A stretch of DNA of 64,000 nt from Paenirhizobium daejeonense. GTDB taxonomy: Bacteria > Pseudomonadota > Alphaproteobacteria > Rhizobiales > Rhizobiaceae. The DNA lies in contig NZ_JACLAL010000001.1 in the NCBI RefSeq assembly GCF_014280875.1, forward strand, positions 496,001-560,000, read 5' to 3'. Under the pieces are notes generated by a model. It saw only the letters and a program-made list of their open reading frames with translations. It ran no database searches and was not told the origin of the DNA. Position numbers and translations under genes: made by a program. This document shows positions 1 through 7,811 of this stretch, one piece after another (position 1 is the first letter of the stretch; each line of letters begins with the position of its first letter).

Positions 1-92
1 CGGCGGTCCTGGAAGGCGAGACGCTGCCGGCCTGCAGCAAGATCACGCCCGGCATCAAGATTCGTGATGCGGAGACGTTGATGAAGCGGTAA
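1..92 (+). CDS. C-terminal end of an unidentified gene (partial)
   Basis: An open frame enters from the left edge (codons from position 3) and stops with TAA at 90-92, encoding about 29 residues that end KIRDAETLMKR. Codon use is GC3-rich like the chromosomal backbone and unlike the AT-rich gene that follows. I do not recognise the family from this fragment. The coding assignment rests only on the frame and composition. Confidence 0.45.
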   Translation, partial: AVLEGETLPACSKITPGIKIRDAETLMKR

Positions 93-138
93 GTTTACTG
101 GTCGTCTCTGTCTTGCCGATTGACTATCTGCTGACGCC

Positions 139-1011
139 TCACGGTAACGTCGCACTCGCACCGGCTGCAATTTGCGCTACCGCAGACGATCCCTTTACCG
201 CTCGCATATCCTTTACCATCTCTGCCACGGTAATTGCTGTGAGGCTGAAAAGCTGCCCTGCACTTGCAGCGTCCAACTCATCACGAGGATGCATCAGCGG
301 ATTTCGGTCAAGAGAACGCATTCGATCTAACATCGCCGTCACCTTTCTTGAAGGTTTCGGATTGATACCCTTCCCGTTAGCCAATTCTTCCGCAGCCTTG
401 ATGTACTCGTTCCAAGTAAACAGTTTTTTGGTCACTCCATAAGCGCGGAGATAGTCGTCCATTACAAGCTCCGTGCCGCGTAGCGCATGAAAACCACATG
501 CGGTGGGAAGGTCGAACGCTAAGCAGCGACCGGCGTCGTCAAATTCCTTTAGCGCCTCTCGGGACATATCAGCGCGAAACTCTGCAGGAATTGCCTTAGA
601 CGCATTGGCTACGAGGTCCCGTGTTCTGTAGATAGCTATTTGACCTACAGAATAGACGTCCACATCATTACACTCAGCTTCAAATACGCTCCTGAAAGAG
701 CCAAGCTTCTTCAACATTGCATTCCATTGGTATGAATATAATTCTATATTCATTTTTTCAGAAGAATACTGACCGTTGACCATCACGTTGGCAGGTATCC
801 ATTCATTTATCGCGCTTAGGAGTTCCCCGGCGACCCTCTTGCATGTCTCAAACCCGTTGTCATCGCTAATAAATTTCTCTAGTTTTGGCGGGATTAGCCA
901 AATGGCGAAAAGTACCTCACCTGCCATCGACTTTTCGACCGAAAGAGACTTTTGCATTGTTTGAAGATATTCGCCGAGCTCGAAGTAATCAATAAGATTT
1001 ACGCGTATCAT
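139..1011 (-). CDS. HEPN-like hypothetical protein, AT-rich, probably acquired
   Basis: This 290-residue soluble protein has no signal peptide or membrane segment. Near the C-terminus (about residues 240-246) it carries DRNPLMHPRDEL, which fits the R-x4-H pattern of HEPN-superfamily proteins, followed by a predicted helix. HEPN domains occur in RNA-cutting toxins and abortive-infection proteins; that function is an inference from one motif. The start at 1011 has a GGAG about 9 bases upstream. Base composition is much more AT-rich than its neighbours, with runs of A/T around 730-760, which suggests transfer. It stands alone, upstream of and divergent from the GTA cluster. It could equally be an unrelated helical protein with a chance motif. 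Confidence 0.7.
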   Translation of the reverse strand: MIRVNLIDYFELGEYLQTMQKSLSVEKSMAGEVLFAIWLIPPKLEKFISDDNGFETCKRVAGELLSAINEWIPANVMVNGQYSSEKMNIELYSYQWNAMLKKLGSFRSVFEAECNDVDVYSVGQIAIYRTRDLVANASKAIPAEFRADMSREALKEFDDAGRCLAFDLPTACGFHALRGTELVMDDYLRAYGVTKKLFTWNEYIKAAEELANGKGINPKPSRKVTAMLDRMRSLDRNPLMHPRDELDAASAGQLFSLTAITVAEMVKDMRAVKGSSAVAQIAAGASATLP

Positions 1012-1140
1012 GTCGCCGACTCCGTTGGTTTATATTTGAGTTGTAGCATGTTTGAAGTTCTTGGAAAACGATCAGGCACGCCTGGTGAGCCCAATTGTGT
1101 CCATCTTGGCGCATCGAATTCAAAAATAGGAAAATAATCC

Positions 1141-1169
1141 TTGACGGCGTGACGGTCGTTTGATAGGGT
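1141..1169 (+). promoter_or_regulatory. sigma70-like promoter upstream of the GTA cluster
   Basis: A TTGACG hexamer at 1141-1146 is followed, after a 17-base spacer, by TAGGGT at 1164-1169. Spacing and hexamers fit a housekeeping promoter. It points toward the terminator at 1244-1267 and the terminase genes beyond. Confidence 0.45.
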
Positions 1170-1175
1170 TCAGGC

Positions 1176-1267
1176 ATCGTCGGAGAGTTGCGGCCGGAGC
1201 GGAAGGCTTCGGGGCGCGGTGTTCGGCAAAGGGATTGTAGCAGGGCTCGGGCGACCGGGCCTTTTTT
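1176..1267 (+). ncRNA. candidate small RNA or attenuated leader
   Basis: The interval from just after the promoter-like site (1141-1169) to the intrinsic terminator (1244-1267) would give a transcript of about 90 nucleotides with no good ORF. It is GC-rich and can fold. It does not match tRNA, 4.5S or 6S RNA by eye. It may be an independent sRNA or a 5' leader that attenuates transcription into the GTA operon. No database comparison was possible. Confidence 0.35.
1244..1267 (+). terminator. intrinsic terminator ahead of the terminase genes
   Basis: GGCTCGG (1244-1250) pairs with CCGGGCC (1255-1261), with one G-U pair, across a GCGA loop, and is followed directly by six T residues (1262-1267). 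It lies 48 bases before the start of the first GTA gene, so it would terminate or attenuate transcription entering the cluster. Confidence 0.65.
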
Positions 1268-1315
1268 ATTGGCCGGTGGTTGCCTTGCGAAGCCGGCGGT
1301 GAGCGGGAGGCGGCG

Positions 1316-1909
1316 ATGCGCAAAGAGCGGGAAATCGATCTCATGCTGTCGGGCCGCGAGCCTTTTGCTTTCGAGCGTGAGGGCGAGGGCTGGAGCTTCG
1401 AGCAGATCGGGCGCGCGGCCGAGCGCGTGGTGCTGGAGTTGAAATCGGCTGAAGGCCTTTCCGCCGCTGACCGCTATGAGCTGCTGCTCAATGAGTTGAT
1501 GGGCGAGATGGCGCGGCAGTTCGAACTGTTTCGCAACCTCCGGGCTTCGGCGGAAGCGATGCTTTCGCGGATCGAGGTGGAGGGCGGAGCGGCCGACGAT
1601 GCGTCGGCAAAGCTTGCCCGCGCCGACGCCAAGGCGGCGACCGATGCGATCTCATTGATCGTCCGCACGCTGGAAAAGGTCGATGCGCTGCAAAGGCAGT
1701 TTGCCCGCGACCGGGCGGAAGCCGAGGAACAGCGAGCCGAGAGCGAGGATCATGACCGGATACGACAGGAACTCGCTGACCTCATCGAAGAGCGGGCACT
1801 GGAACGCGCTGCCGCCATGCTGGCCGCGCGCGGCGACGGCTCTGGAAATGCTGATGGTGTTGCGGCTGGGTGTGCCGGCATGGAGGCCGGATGTGGGCCT
1901 CCCGGATAA
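1316..1909 (+). CDS. small terminase-like protein, first gene of the GTA cluster
   Basis: This 197-residue acidic, Ala/Glu-rich protein is largely helical, with a coiled-coil-like stretch around residues 95-170. It sits directly upstream of the large terminase, the place of the small terminase (TerS, gp1) in Rhodobacter-type GTAs, where it would recognise DNA for packaging. The ATG at 1316 has GGGAGG five bases upstream; an in-frame TTG at 1280 lacks one. The role is inferred mainly from position and length, since the sequence is not strongly diagnostic. The C-terminal 15 residues are Gly/Cys-rich and unusual. Confidence 0.6.
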   Translation: MRKEREIDLMLSGREPFAFEREGEGWSFEQIGRAAERVVLELKSAEGLSAADRYELLLNELMGEMARQFELFRNLRASAEAMLSRIEVEGGAADDASAKLARADAKAATDAISLIVRTLEKVDALQRQFARDRAEAEEQRAESEDHDRIRQELADLIEERALERAAAMLAARGDGSGNADGVAAGCAGMEAGCGPPG

Positions 1910-2498
1910 CCGGGCGGCAAGCTGGATGACGGAAACAAAGGCAAATCATCGGGTCGCGGCGTCCGCAAAAGCGGTGGCTGCGGCGACAGAGCGCATGACC
2001 AAGGGTATCAACCGGATCACGGACGGGATGGTGGGCATGCGACGGTTGACCGTCGAGTTGGAGGGCATTGCTTTCGCCGGCTCTTGCGTGTTGCCGCCCC
2101 CGCCCGGGGAGCAGGGGCCCATATCGGCGAAAGCGCAGGTGCAAGCCATCCCGGCCGGAGCGACGCAGGCTCATTTGAAAGAGGCAATGGAGGGCAGGCC
2201 GGACACGATGCATCGGGCCGGCAGCGCGGTGGCGGCCGTAGCAGCCGGCAGCGAGCGGGTTGGGGCAGGCTGTGCGGGCGAGGCGAGCTGCGATGCGGAC
2301 GAAGGTCCCGAAGGCGGATGCGCAGCCGACGGGCTCGCCGATGAAGGACGGGGTGAGGTGGCTCACTCCGAAGGCAGGTACGGCGGGAATGGATGGGTTG
2401 TGAACGGGCAGGCCGAAAGACGTTCGGTCGAAGACGAGCGTGCCGAGACTGCGCGGGCGCATCAGGATTGGGCAAAGGGAAGACGTGCCGCCGGCGCG

Positions 2499-3767
2499 GT
2501 GGCGGGTCTCGATGCGCTGCTGCGCTCGGCACCCTTGGGGGCGATTGCAGCCATGCGGCGCGACTGGCGGTTTCTGGCGCGAGCCGAGCAATTGCCGCCG
2601 CCGGGCGACTGGCTCACATGGCTGATGATGGGCGGGCGCGGCTCCGGCAAGACGCGGGCCGGCGCCGAATGGGTTCAGGCCATGGTGCGGGCCGCAGGGC
2701 CGAAGACGGATCTCAGGATCGCGCTGGTGGCGGAAACGCTGGGCGATGCCCGCGAAGTGATGATCGACGGCCCCTCGGGGCTGGTGCGCATCGCAACCCG
2801 CATGCGGCCGGAGGTGGAGATCACCCGGCGCAGGCTTGTCTGGCCGAACGGCGCAGTGGCGCAGATCTTCTCCTCGGAAGATCCCGAAAGCCTGCGCGGC
2901 CCGCAATTCCACTTTGCCTGGTGTGACGAACTGGCGAAATGGAAACATGCGCAGGAGACCTTCGACATGCTGCAATTCGCGCTGCGTCTCGGCACCACGC
3001 CCCGGCAGGTGGTGACCACCACGCCGCGCGCCGTACCGCTCCTGAAGCGGCTGATCGCCGAGCCCGGAACCCGGCTGACGCGGCTTTCGACTTCCGCCAA
3101 TGCGGGAAACCTGGCCCCCGGCTTCATCGCCGCGCTGGAGCGCCGCTACGGCGGCACGCGGCTCGGACGGCAGGAACTGGGCGGCGAACTGATCGAGGAT
3201 CGCGACGACGCGCTGTGGAAACGCGACCGTCTCGAAGGCATCACCATAAGGCTGACCGAACCGCTCCGGCGCATCGTCGTCGCGGTCGATCCGCCGGCGG
3301 GCAGCGGCGAGCGCTCCTGCTGCGGCATCGTCGTGGCCGGCCTGATGGAAAACGGGCAGGCGGTGGTGCTGGCGGACGTATCAGTCGAAGGCAAGAGCCC
3401 GGCGGTCTGGGCGAGGGCCGTGGTCTCGGCCTATCGCCGCTTCGAGGCCGACCGGGTGGTGGCGGAAGTGAACCAGGGCGGGGAGATGGTGGCGGCCACG
3501 CTGAAAAGCGTGGAGGCGAACCTGCCGGTCAGCATGGTCCGGGCGACCCGGGGCAAGTTTTTAAGGGCCGAGCCGGTGGCCGCGCTCTACGAACAGGGCC
3601 GCGTTCTGCACGCGGCCCGGTTTCAGCAATTGGAAGACCAGATGTGTGACTTCGGCCCGGAGGGCCTGTCGTCAGGGCGCTCGCCCGACCGGCTGGATGC
3701 GCTGGTCTGGGCGCTCACCGCGCTTCTTCTCGAAGGGGCGGGCGAACCGCGCATTCGCGGGATCTGA
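2499..3767 (+). CDS. terminase large subunit (GTA gp2-like)
   Basis: This is the DNA-packaging ATPase/nuclease that pumps DNA into GTA heads. A Walker A motif MGGRGSGKTRAGAEW lies about 45 residues in, a Walker B-like FAWCDELAKW follows near residue 145, and the C-terminal nuclease half contains VVAVDPPAG and VAEVNQGG with acidic residues. From the GTG at 2499 it is 422 residues, the usual family length. The frame stays open upstream to an ATG at 1926, adding about 190 low-complexity Ala/Gly-rich residues with no terminase similarity that I recognise. The true start is therefore uncertain. Confidence 0.9.
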   Translation: MAGLDALLRSAPLGAIAAMRRDWRFLARAEQLPPPGDWLTWLMMGGRGSGKTRAGAEWVQAMVRAAGPKTDLRIALVAETLGDAREVMIDGPSGLVRIATRMRPEVEITRRRLVWPNGAVAQIFSSEDPESLRGPQFHFAWCDELAKWKHAQETFDMLQFALRLGTTPRQVVTTTPRAVPLLKRLIAEPGTRLTRLSTSANAGNLAPGFIAALERRYGGTRLGRQELGGELIEDRDDALWKRDRLEGITIRLTEPLRRIVVAVDPPAGSGERSCCGIVVAGLMENGQAVVLADVSVEGKSPAVWARAVVSAYRRFEADRVVAEVNQGGEMVAATLKSVEANLPVSMVRATRGKFLRAEPVAALYEQGRVLHAARFQQLEDQMCDFGPEGLSSGRSPDRLDALVWALTALLLEGAGEPRIRGI

Positions 3768-3902
3768 TTACTTGGAAGAGGACGAGGACGGCTGGGTGCT
3801 GCCCTGGCGCATCTGGCGCCATTCGCTTTCGAGGCGCTCCATCACATGAGCGGGAATGGTGGCGGCGGCGGTCTTCGTCTGGGTCGTGCTGTTGGTCTGC
3901 AT
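3768..3902 (-). CDS. 44-residue microprotein convergent with the large terminase
   Basis: The ORF begins MQTNSTTQTKTAAATIP and ends with a serine run and Lys. It has one amphipathic helix (AHVMERLESEWRQMRQ). A clear AGGAG lies seven bases before the ATG at 3902, and the stop codon abuts the terminase stop at 3765-3767 tail to tail. The strong ribosome-binding site and clean ends support a real gene. No membrane segment or known domain is visible, and its function is unknown. Confidence 0.55.
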   Translation of the reverse strand: MQTNSTTQTKTAAATIPAHVMERLESEWRQMRQGSTQPSSSSSK

Positions 3903-4251
3903 CGATCTACTCCTCACGGCTCAAGGTTAGGCCAGAAACGCTGTCTGCAGGTGCCTAAACGTGGAATGAGCGGGAAGGTTCCACAGAGTTAAATCTTTGT
4001 AAATATGAGGGTTAAGCTCCTTAAACGATTGAAATTATTTTAAACGTTTGAATCCCTCAGGAAATTTTCACTCTGGTTAACGCGGGCGTTTTTCGAGCCG
4101 GCGAAGCAGGATCTTTTTTGCAACTATAAAGATCATTGAAGTGTAACTATATTTATAGTTGCATTGAATCGTGCGGTAAACGCGACGGATGCTCCCTCGG
4201 CAAGGCGCCATTGGCCAGACCGGGGAGGGGTGACGTCAGGGAGGGAAGGCG
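3903..4251. promoter_or_regulatory. AT-rich intergenic region with direct and inverted repeats
   Basis: This 349-base gap is the most AT-rich stretch in the cluster. It holds two 13-base direct repeats with one mismatch, TTAAACGATTGAA (4021-4033) and TTAAACGTTTGAA (4040-4052). It also holds a perfect 11-base inverted repeat GCAACTATAAA (4120-4130) / TTTATAGTTGC (4152-4162), with a further TAACTATA inside. These look like operator sites for a divergent promoter serving the microprotein (reverse) and the endolysin (forward). A TTAA-N7-TAAA near-match to a CtrA site lies at 3989-4003. I see no gene here. Confidence 0.5.
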
Positions 4252-4872
4252 ATGAGCAAGATCAATCGGGGCTTCTTTTACGATCGGGTGCGCATGTCGT
4301 TGTTCAACGGGCGCATCCAGCCGCCGCAGATGCAGGGTATGGAGGCGATCATTGATCACTGGGAGGCGACGAGCCCCGGCAATGACGACCGGTGGCTCGC
4401 CTACATGCTGGCCACTGCCTTTCACGAGACGGCGCGCACCATGCAGCCGGTGCGTGAGACCTTGGCGGCGACCGACGCAAAGGCGATCGCCATACTCGAC
4501 CGCGCATTTGCGCGCGGGCAGCTTCCGTGGGTGAGCAATCCCTATTGGCGGCCCGATGCGCAGGGCAAATCCTGGCTCGGGCGCGGACTGGTGCAGCTCA
4601 CCCACAAGACGAACTACGCGAAGATGAGCCCGCTGGTGGGAGCGGATCTGGTCGCTGATCCGGCGAAGGCCATGCAGATGGATGTGGCGATCAGGATCAT
4701 GTTCATCGGCATGGAAAAGGGCTCCTTCACCGGGGCGCGGCTCGACCAGTTCTTCAATCCGGGCCGTGAGGATTGGGTGAATGCCCGCAAGATCATCAAC
4801 CGGCTCGACCGGGCCCTGCAGATCGCCGATTACGGGAGGGCCTTCTATGGCGCGATCAGTTATACGACCTGA
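4252..4872 (+). CDS. endolysin, chitinase/lysozyme-like (GH19-type)
   Basis: This 206-residue hydrolase has the layout of phage and GTA endolysins. An N-terminal HWEA/AYMLATAFHETARTMQPVRE segment carries the likely catalytic Glu (HETA, about residue 63). A central WLGRGLVQLTHKTNYAK block follows, then a C-terminal helical part with FNPGREDWVNARKIIN. It would cut peptidoglycan to release particles. It has no signal peptide, so it would need a holin; the small membrane protein at 21137 is a candidate. A GGGAGG precedes the ATG. The next gene overlaps it by 26 bases. Confidence 0.85.
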   Translation: MSKINRGFFYDRVRMSLFNGRIQPPQMQGMEAIIDHWEATSPGNDDRWLAYMLATAFHETARTMQPVRETLAATDAKAIAILDRAFARGQLPWVSNPYWRPDAQGKSWLGRGLVQLTHKTNYAKMSPLVGADLVADPAKAMQMDVAIRIMFIGMEKGSFTGARLDQFFNPGREDWVNARKIINRLDRALQIADYGRAFYGAISYTT

Positions 4873-5272
4873 TCTGCTCTTGGCCGGCCTGCTGCTTTCC
4901 GCGACCGGAACGGCGGCGGCGGACGAAGTGATCGAACTCGGCTGCAGCGCCGAGGTGATCTATTATTGTCATCCCGACTGCGAGGCGGGCGCAGGCTTTG
5001 CCGACTTCTCCTTCAGCACGAAGGATGGCAAGGCCAACTATTGTCGCGGCGAGCGCTGCGACGAGGGTCGCATCGCCGAGGTGAAGACGGCGACGGGAAC
5101 GCGCGACGACGAGCGCTACGTGATCTTCCGTATTCTCGCAGAGGGGGACGTTCCCTTCGAGGTTTCGGGCGCGGCCTCCTTGAAAACAGGGGTGTTCGGG
5201 GCCGAGGGTGACGTGGGACGCATGATCGGCACCTGCATCGCCGGAACCGCCGGGCCGAAGCCGGACGATTGA
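4847..5272 (+). CDS. secreted cysteine-containing protein downstream of the endolysin
   Basis: This 141-residue protein has a Sec signal peptide (MARSVIRPDLLLAGLLLSA, cut near TAAA-DE). Its mature part has six cysteines, enough for periplasmic disulfides. The ATG at 4847 has GGGAGGG 6-13 bases upstream and lies inside the endolysin ORF (26-base overlap), so the two are probably translated together. I do not recognise the family. A spanin-like or lysis-accessory role is only suggested by position. Confidence 0.7.
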   Translation: MARSVIRPDLLLAGLLLSATGTAAADEVIELGCSAEVIYYCHPDCEAGAGFADFSFSTKDGKANYCRGERCDEGRIAEVKTATGTRDDERYVIFRILAEGDVPFEVSGAASLKTGVFGAEGDVGRMIGTCIAGTAGPKPDD

Positions 5273-5359
5273 GCCGGGCGCGTGCGCATGCTATCGCGGA
5301 TAAGGGCTAGGCGAACATGCTGCGCCCCGCATCGATAGCTGCCTTCGGAGTGCATATCC

Positions 5360-5668
5360 TTGATCCGTCATATCGTGTTCTTTTCCGTGCCTGACAGGGC
5401 CAATCTGGAGCGCGTACGGTCGGGGCTTTCGATCCTGACCGAAATACCCCATGCCCGGCATCTGGAAATCGGCACGAGCGTGAAGAGCGATCTCTACGAC
5501 ACCAGCGTCGATCTGATCGTTTATGGCGAGTTCGATGACGAGGCGGCCCTTGCTGCCTATCGGGCGCACCCGCTCTACCAGGAATCGATTGCCCGCGTGA
5601 AACCGCTCCGCGAACTCAGGATCGCGGCGGACTACGATGTCGCCCATGCGGTGACGCGACCTGTCTGA
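5360..5668 (+). CDS. Dabb-domain (stress-responsive A/B barrel) protein
   Basis: This 102-residue protein begins MIRHIVFFSV and fits the dimeric alpha/beta-barrel (Dabb) family across its whole length, including the YxxHPLYQ-type motif (AYRAHPLYQES) typical of the fold. Members are small cytosolic proteins, often of unknown substrate. The start is a TTG at 5360 with CGGAG ending ten bases upstream; no ATG in frame gives a complete fold. It is not a known GTA component, so it is a passenger between the endolysin unit and the portal gene. Confidence 0.8.
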   Translation: MIRHIVFFSVPDRANLERVRSGLSILTEIPHARHLEIGTSVKSDLYDTSVDLIVYGEFDDEAALAAYRAHPLYQESIARVKPLRELRIAADYDVAHAVTRPV

Positions 5669-5739
5669 AGATAGGTCTTAAGGCTTCGTCCGCAACAGGC
5701 GACGCCTATTTCATACATAACGACTGAAGGATCCAGCCG

Positions 5740-6921
5740 ATGAGACTGTCGTTTCGTCTGCCGTGGCGTGGCCCGGCGGAAAGATCACCCGTGTCCGCAA
5801 ATACGGTGAGCGATACCAAGGGAGCTGTAGGCTCTGGCGGGCTGTCGCTGATCGCGGCGGAGGCGGCTGCGCACTGGACGGGCCGTTCCTACGGGGCGCT
5901 TGCCCGAGAAGGCTTCATGCGGAACCCCGTCGCTCACCGCACGGTGCGGCTGGTGGCGGAGGCGGCTGCCGCGATCCCCTGGCTTGCCTATGACGACGGC
6001 CGCGAACTGACCGATCATCCGGTTCTGGCGCTGATCGCCCGGCCGAACCCGCGCATGGGCGGCCCGGACTTCATGGAAGCGCTCTACGGCCACCTGCTGC
6101 TCTCGGGCAATGCCTATGTCGAGCCGCTGGCGCTCGGCGAGCGGCCGGCTGAACTGCACCTGCTGCGGCCCGACCGGGTGAGCGTGGTGACGGGCGCGGA
6201 CGGCTGGCCGGAAGCCTATGACTACCGGGCTGACGTTGGCAGGCGGCGCATTGCTGCCGGCCGTGACGGGGAGGGGCTGCTGCATCTCAAGCTCTTCCAC
6301 CCGCTCGATGACCAGACGGGGTTCCCGCCGCTTGCCGCAGCCCAGGTCGCGCTCGACCTGCACAATGCTTCGGGGCGCTGGAACAAGGCGCTGCTCGACA
6401 ATTCCGCCCGGCCTTCCGGGGCGCTGGTCTACCAGCCGAAGGAGGGCGGCAACCTTTCCGCCGACCAGTATGAGCGGCTGAAGCAGGAGCTGGACGAGGG
6501 TTATTCCGGACCCATGCGGGCCGGTCGTCCGCTGCTGCTGGAGGGCGGGCTCGACTGGAAGTCGATGGGGCTCTCGCCGAAGGACATGGATTTCGTCGAG
6601 GCGAGGAACGGGGCCGCCCGCGACATCGCGCTTGCCTTCGGCGTGCCGCCCATGCAGCTCGGCATTCCCGGCGACAATACCTATGCCAATTATCAGGAGG
6701 CCAACCGCGCCTTCTACCGTTTGACCGTGCTGCCGCTGGTCACACGCACCGCCGCGCGGTTTTCGGCATTCCTTTCAGGACTTTACCGGACGCCGTTGAA
6801 TCTCGTTCCCGATCTCGATCAGGTGGCTGGACTTGCCGCCGAGCGCGATGCGCTGTGGGCGCGCGTGGGGGCGGCGGACTTCCTGTCCGAGGAAGAAAAA
6901 CGCGAGGCCGTGGGATACTGA
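5740..6921 (+). CDS. phage/GTA portal protein, HK97 family (gp3-like)
   Basis: This 393-residue protein matches HK97-type portals: an N-terminal region with VRLVAEAAAAIPW, the NAYVEPL strand, DDQTGFPPLAAAQVALDLHNAS and the C-terminal PPMQLGIPGDNTYANYQEANRAFY block. It forms the dodecameric ring at the head vertex through which DNA is pumped, contacting the terminase and connectors. Length is normal for GTA gp3. A GAAGGA precedes the ATG at 5740. Confidence 0.93.
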   Translation: MRLSFRLPWRGPAERSPVSANTVSDTKGAVGSGGLSLIAAEAAAHWTGRSYGALAREGFMRNPVAHRTVRLVAEAAAAIPWLAYDDGRELTDHPVLALIARPNPRMGGPDFMEALYGHLLLSGNAYVEPLALGERPAELHLLRPDRVSVVTGADGWPEAYDYRADVGRRRIAAGRDGEGLLHLKLFHPLDDQTGFPPLAAAQVALDLHNASGRWNKALLDNSARPSGALVYQPKEGGNLSADQYERLKQELDEGYSGPMRAGRPLLLEGGLDWKSMGLSPKDMDFVEARNGAARDIALAFGVPPMQLGIPGDNTYANYQEANRAFYRLTVLPLVTRTAARFSAFLSGLYRTPLNLVPDLDQVAGLAAERDALWARVGAADFLSEEEKREAVGY

Positions 6922-7191
6922 GGCCCAATACCGGGTGGATTTTGCCTCCGGCTGAATCAGAAGGTGAACGGCTTAAAGCACTGCATGGGGACGCGGAATC
7001 GGAGTGTGAGGTTCTGCCTCCAAGCGATTCTTTCGACTCGAAAAAACCGCTCCGCTTAAAGCGCCGCGTGAAGGCGCTTCCGTTCGTTCCATGGACGGGG
7101 AGGGAGGAGACCGGCCGCCGCCATCGTAAGACGAAATCCTGGCGGGATCGTGCGGCCGGTCGGAATTTATCCTAGCTGCGAGAGATTAAAA
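6922..7191 (+). other. portal-gp3.5 intergenic region with an inverted repeat
   Basis: There is no convincing gene in these 270 bases. A 10-base inverted repeat GACCGGCCGC (7109-7118) / GCGGCCGGTC (7152-7161) can form a hairpin just upstream of the next gene, which starts 30 bases later. Confidence 0.35.
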
Positions 7192-7515
7192 ATGACTGAC
7201 TTCAGCCACGACGGCGGCGTTTCCGCCGCCCGCCTGATCGGCGCGGTCGCGGGCTCGGCGATCTCGCTCGTCTATCTCCTGCCCAGGGGAAATCGCGAGG
7301 CGGCGACCCGCTTTCTGACTGGCGTTGCCTGCGGCCTGATCTTCGGCGGCCCGGTGGGGCTGTGGCTGGTGCGCAAGCTCGACGTGGCCGCAAGCCTGTC
7401 GCCGCAGGAAACGATGCTGGCGGGGGCGGCGGCCGCGAGCCTTTCGGCCTGGTGGGCGCTCGGCGTGCTGGCGCGCCTTGCCCAGCGCTATGGCGGGCGG
7501 CCGCCCGAAACCTGA
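7192..7515 (+). CDS. small membrane protein between portal and protease (DUF6107-like)
   Basis: This 107-residue protein has three hydrophobic segments (about residues 12-27, 37-55 and 70-90) and a basic C-terminus. A membrane protein is found in the same slot, between portal and protease, in rhizobial GTA clusters (gp3.5 position). The ATG at 7192 is preceded by CGAGAG. The family name DUF6107 is given from memory and was not verified. Function is unknown. Confidence 0.65.
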   Translation: MTDFSHDGGVSAARLIGAVAGSAISLVYLLPRGNREAATRFLTGVACGLIFGGPVGLWLVRKLDVAASLSPQETMLAGAAAASLSAWWALGVLARLAQRYGGRPPET

Positions 7516-7580
7516 CCGCAATCCGGCAGGCAGACCATTTGCCGACTGCCTCTTGGGGCGGCAGCGCCTCATTCACTGCC

Positions 7581-7691
7581 GTCATCCCGGCCTTGAGCCG
7601 GGATCCAGTGCGATCAAGTCCTTAATCGCAAGAGAGTCTTTCGCGCGATGGACACCGCGCTGCTGGATGCCGGAACAAGTCCGGCATGACG
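7581..7691. repeat. composite palindromic repeat, copy 1
   Basis: Two short palindromes in opposite orientation bound a 111-base unit. The left end (7581-7610) starts GTCATCCCGG and ends GGGATCCAGTG; the right end (7663-7691) runs CTGGATGCCGG to CCGGCATGAC. Each end is itself a hairpin with a seven-base stem. The same design recurs at 16235-16346 and 20896-21039, so this looks like a mobile or self-spreading intergenic element rather than a terminator. Confidence 0.7.
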
Positions 7692-7811
7692 GGGAGGAGT
7701 GGACCCGCTCTCAAGGCCGAACTTTGTCAGCAACCTGGCCCCTCTCCGACAGGGGAGACACCTCATCCGCGGCCGGACCAAACACATCATTCCATGACGA
7801 GGAGTAGGACG

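Noticed and set aside
1176..1267. tRNA, 4.5S or 6S RNA gene
   Set aside because: No cloverleaf, T-loop consensus or SRP core motif could be found; only the promoter/terminator pair supports an RNA.
1782..2975. 397-residue reverse-strand open frame
   Set aside because: It is the antisense shadow of the terminase region, Pro/Arg/His-rich with no family features.
4006..4026. CtrA site at the TTAA pair 4012/4021
   Set aside because: The spacing between the TTAA words is five bases, not seven.
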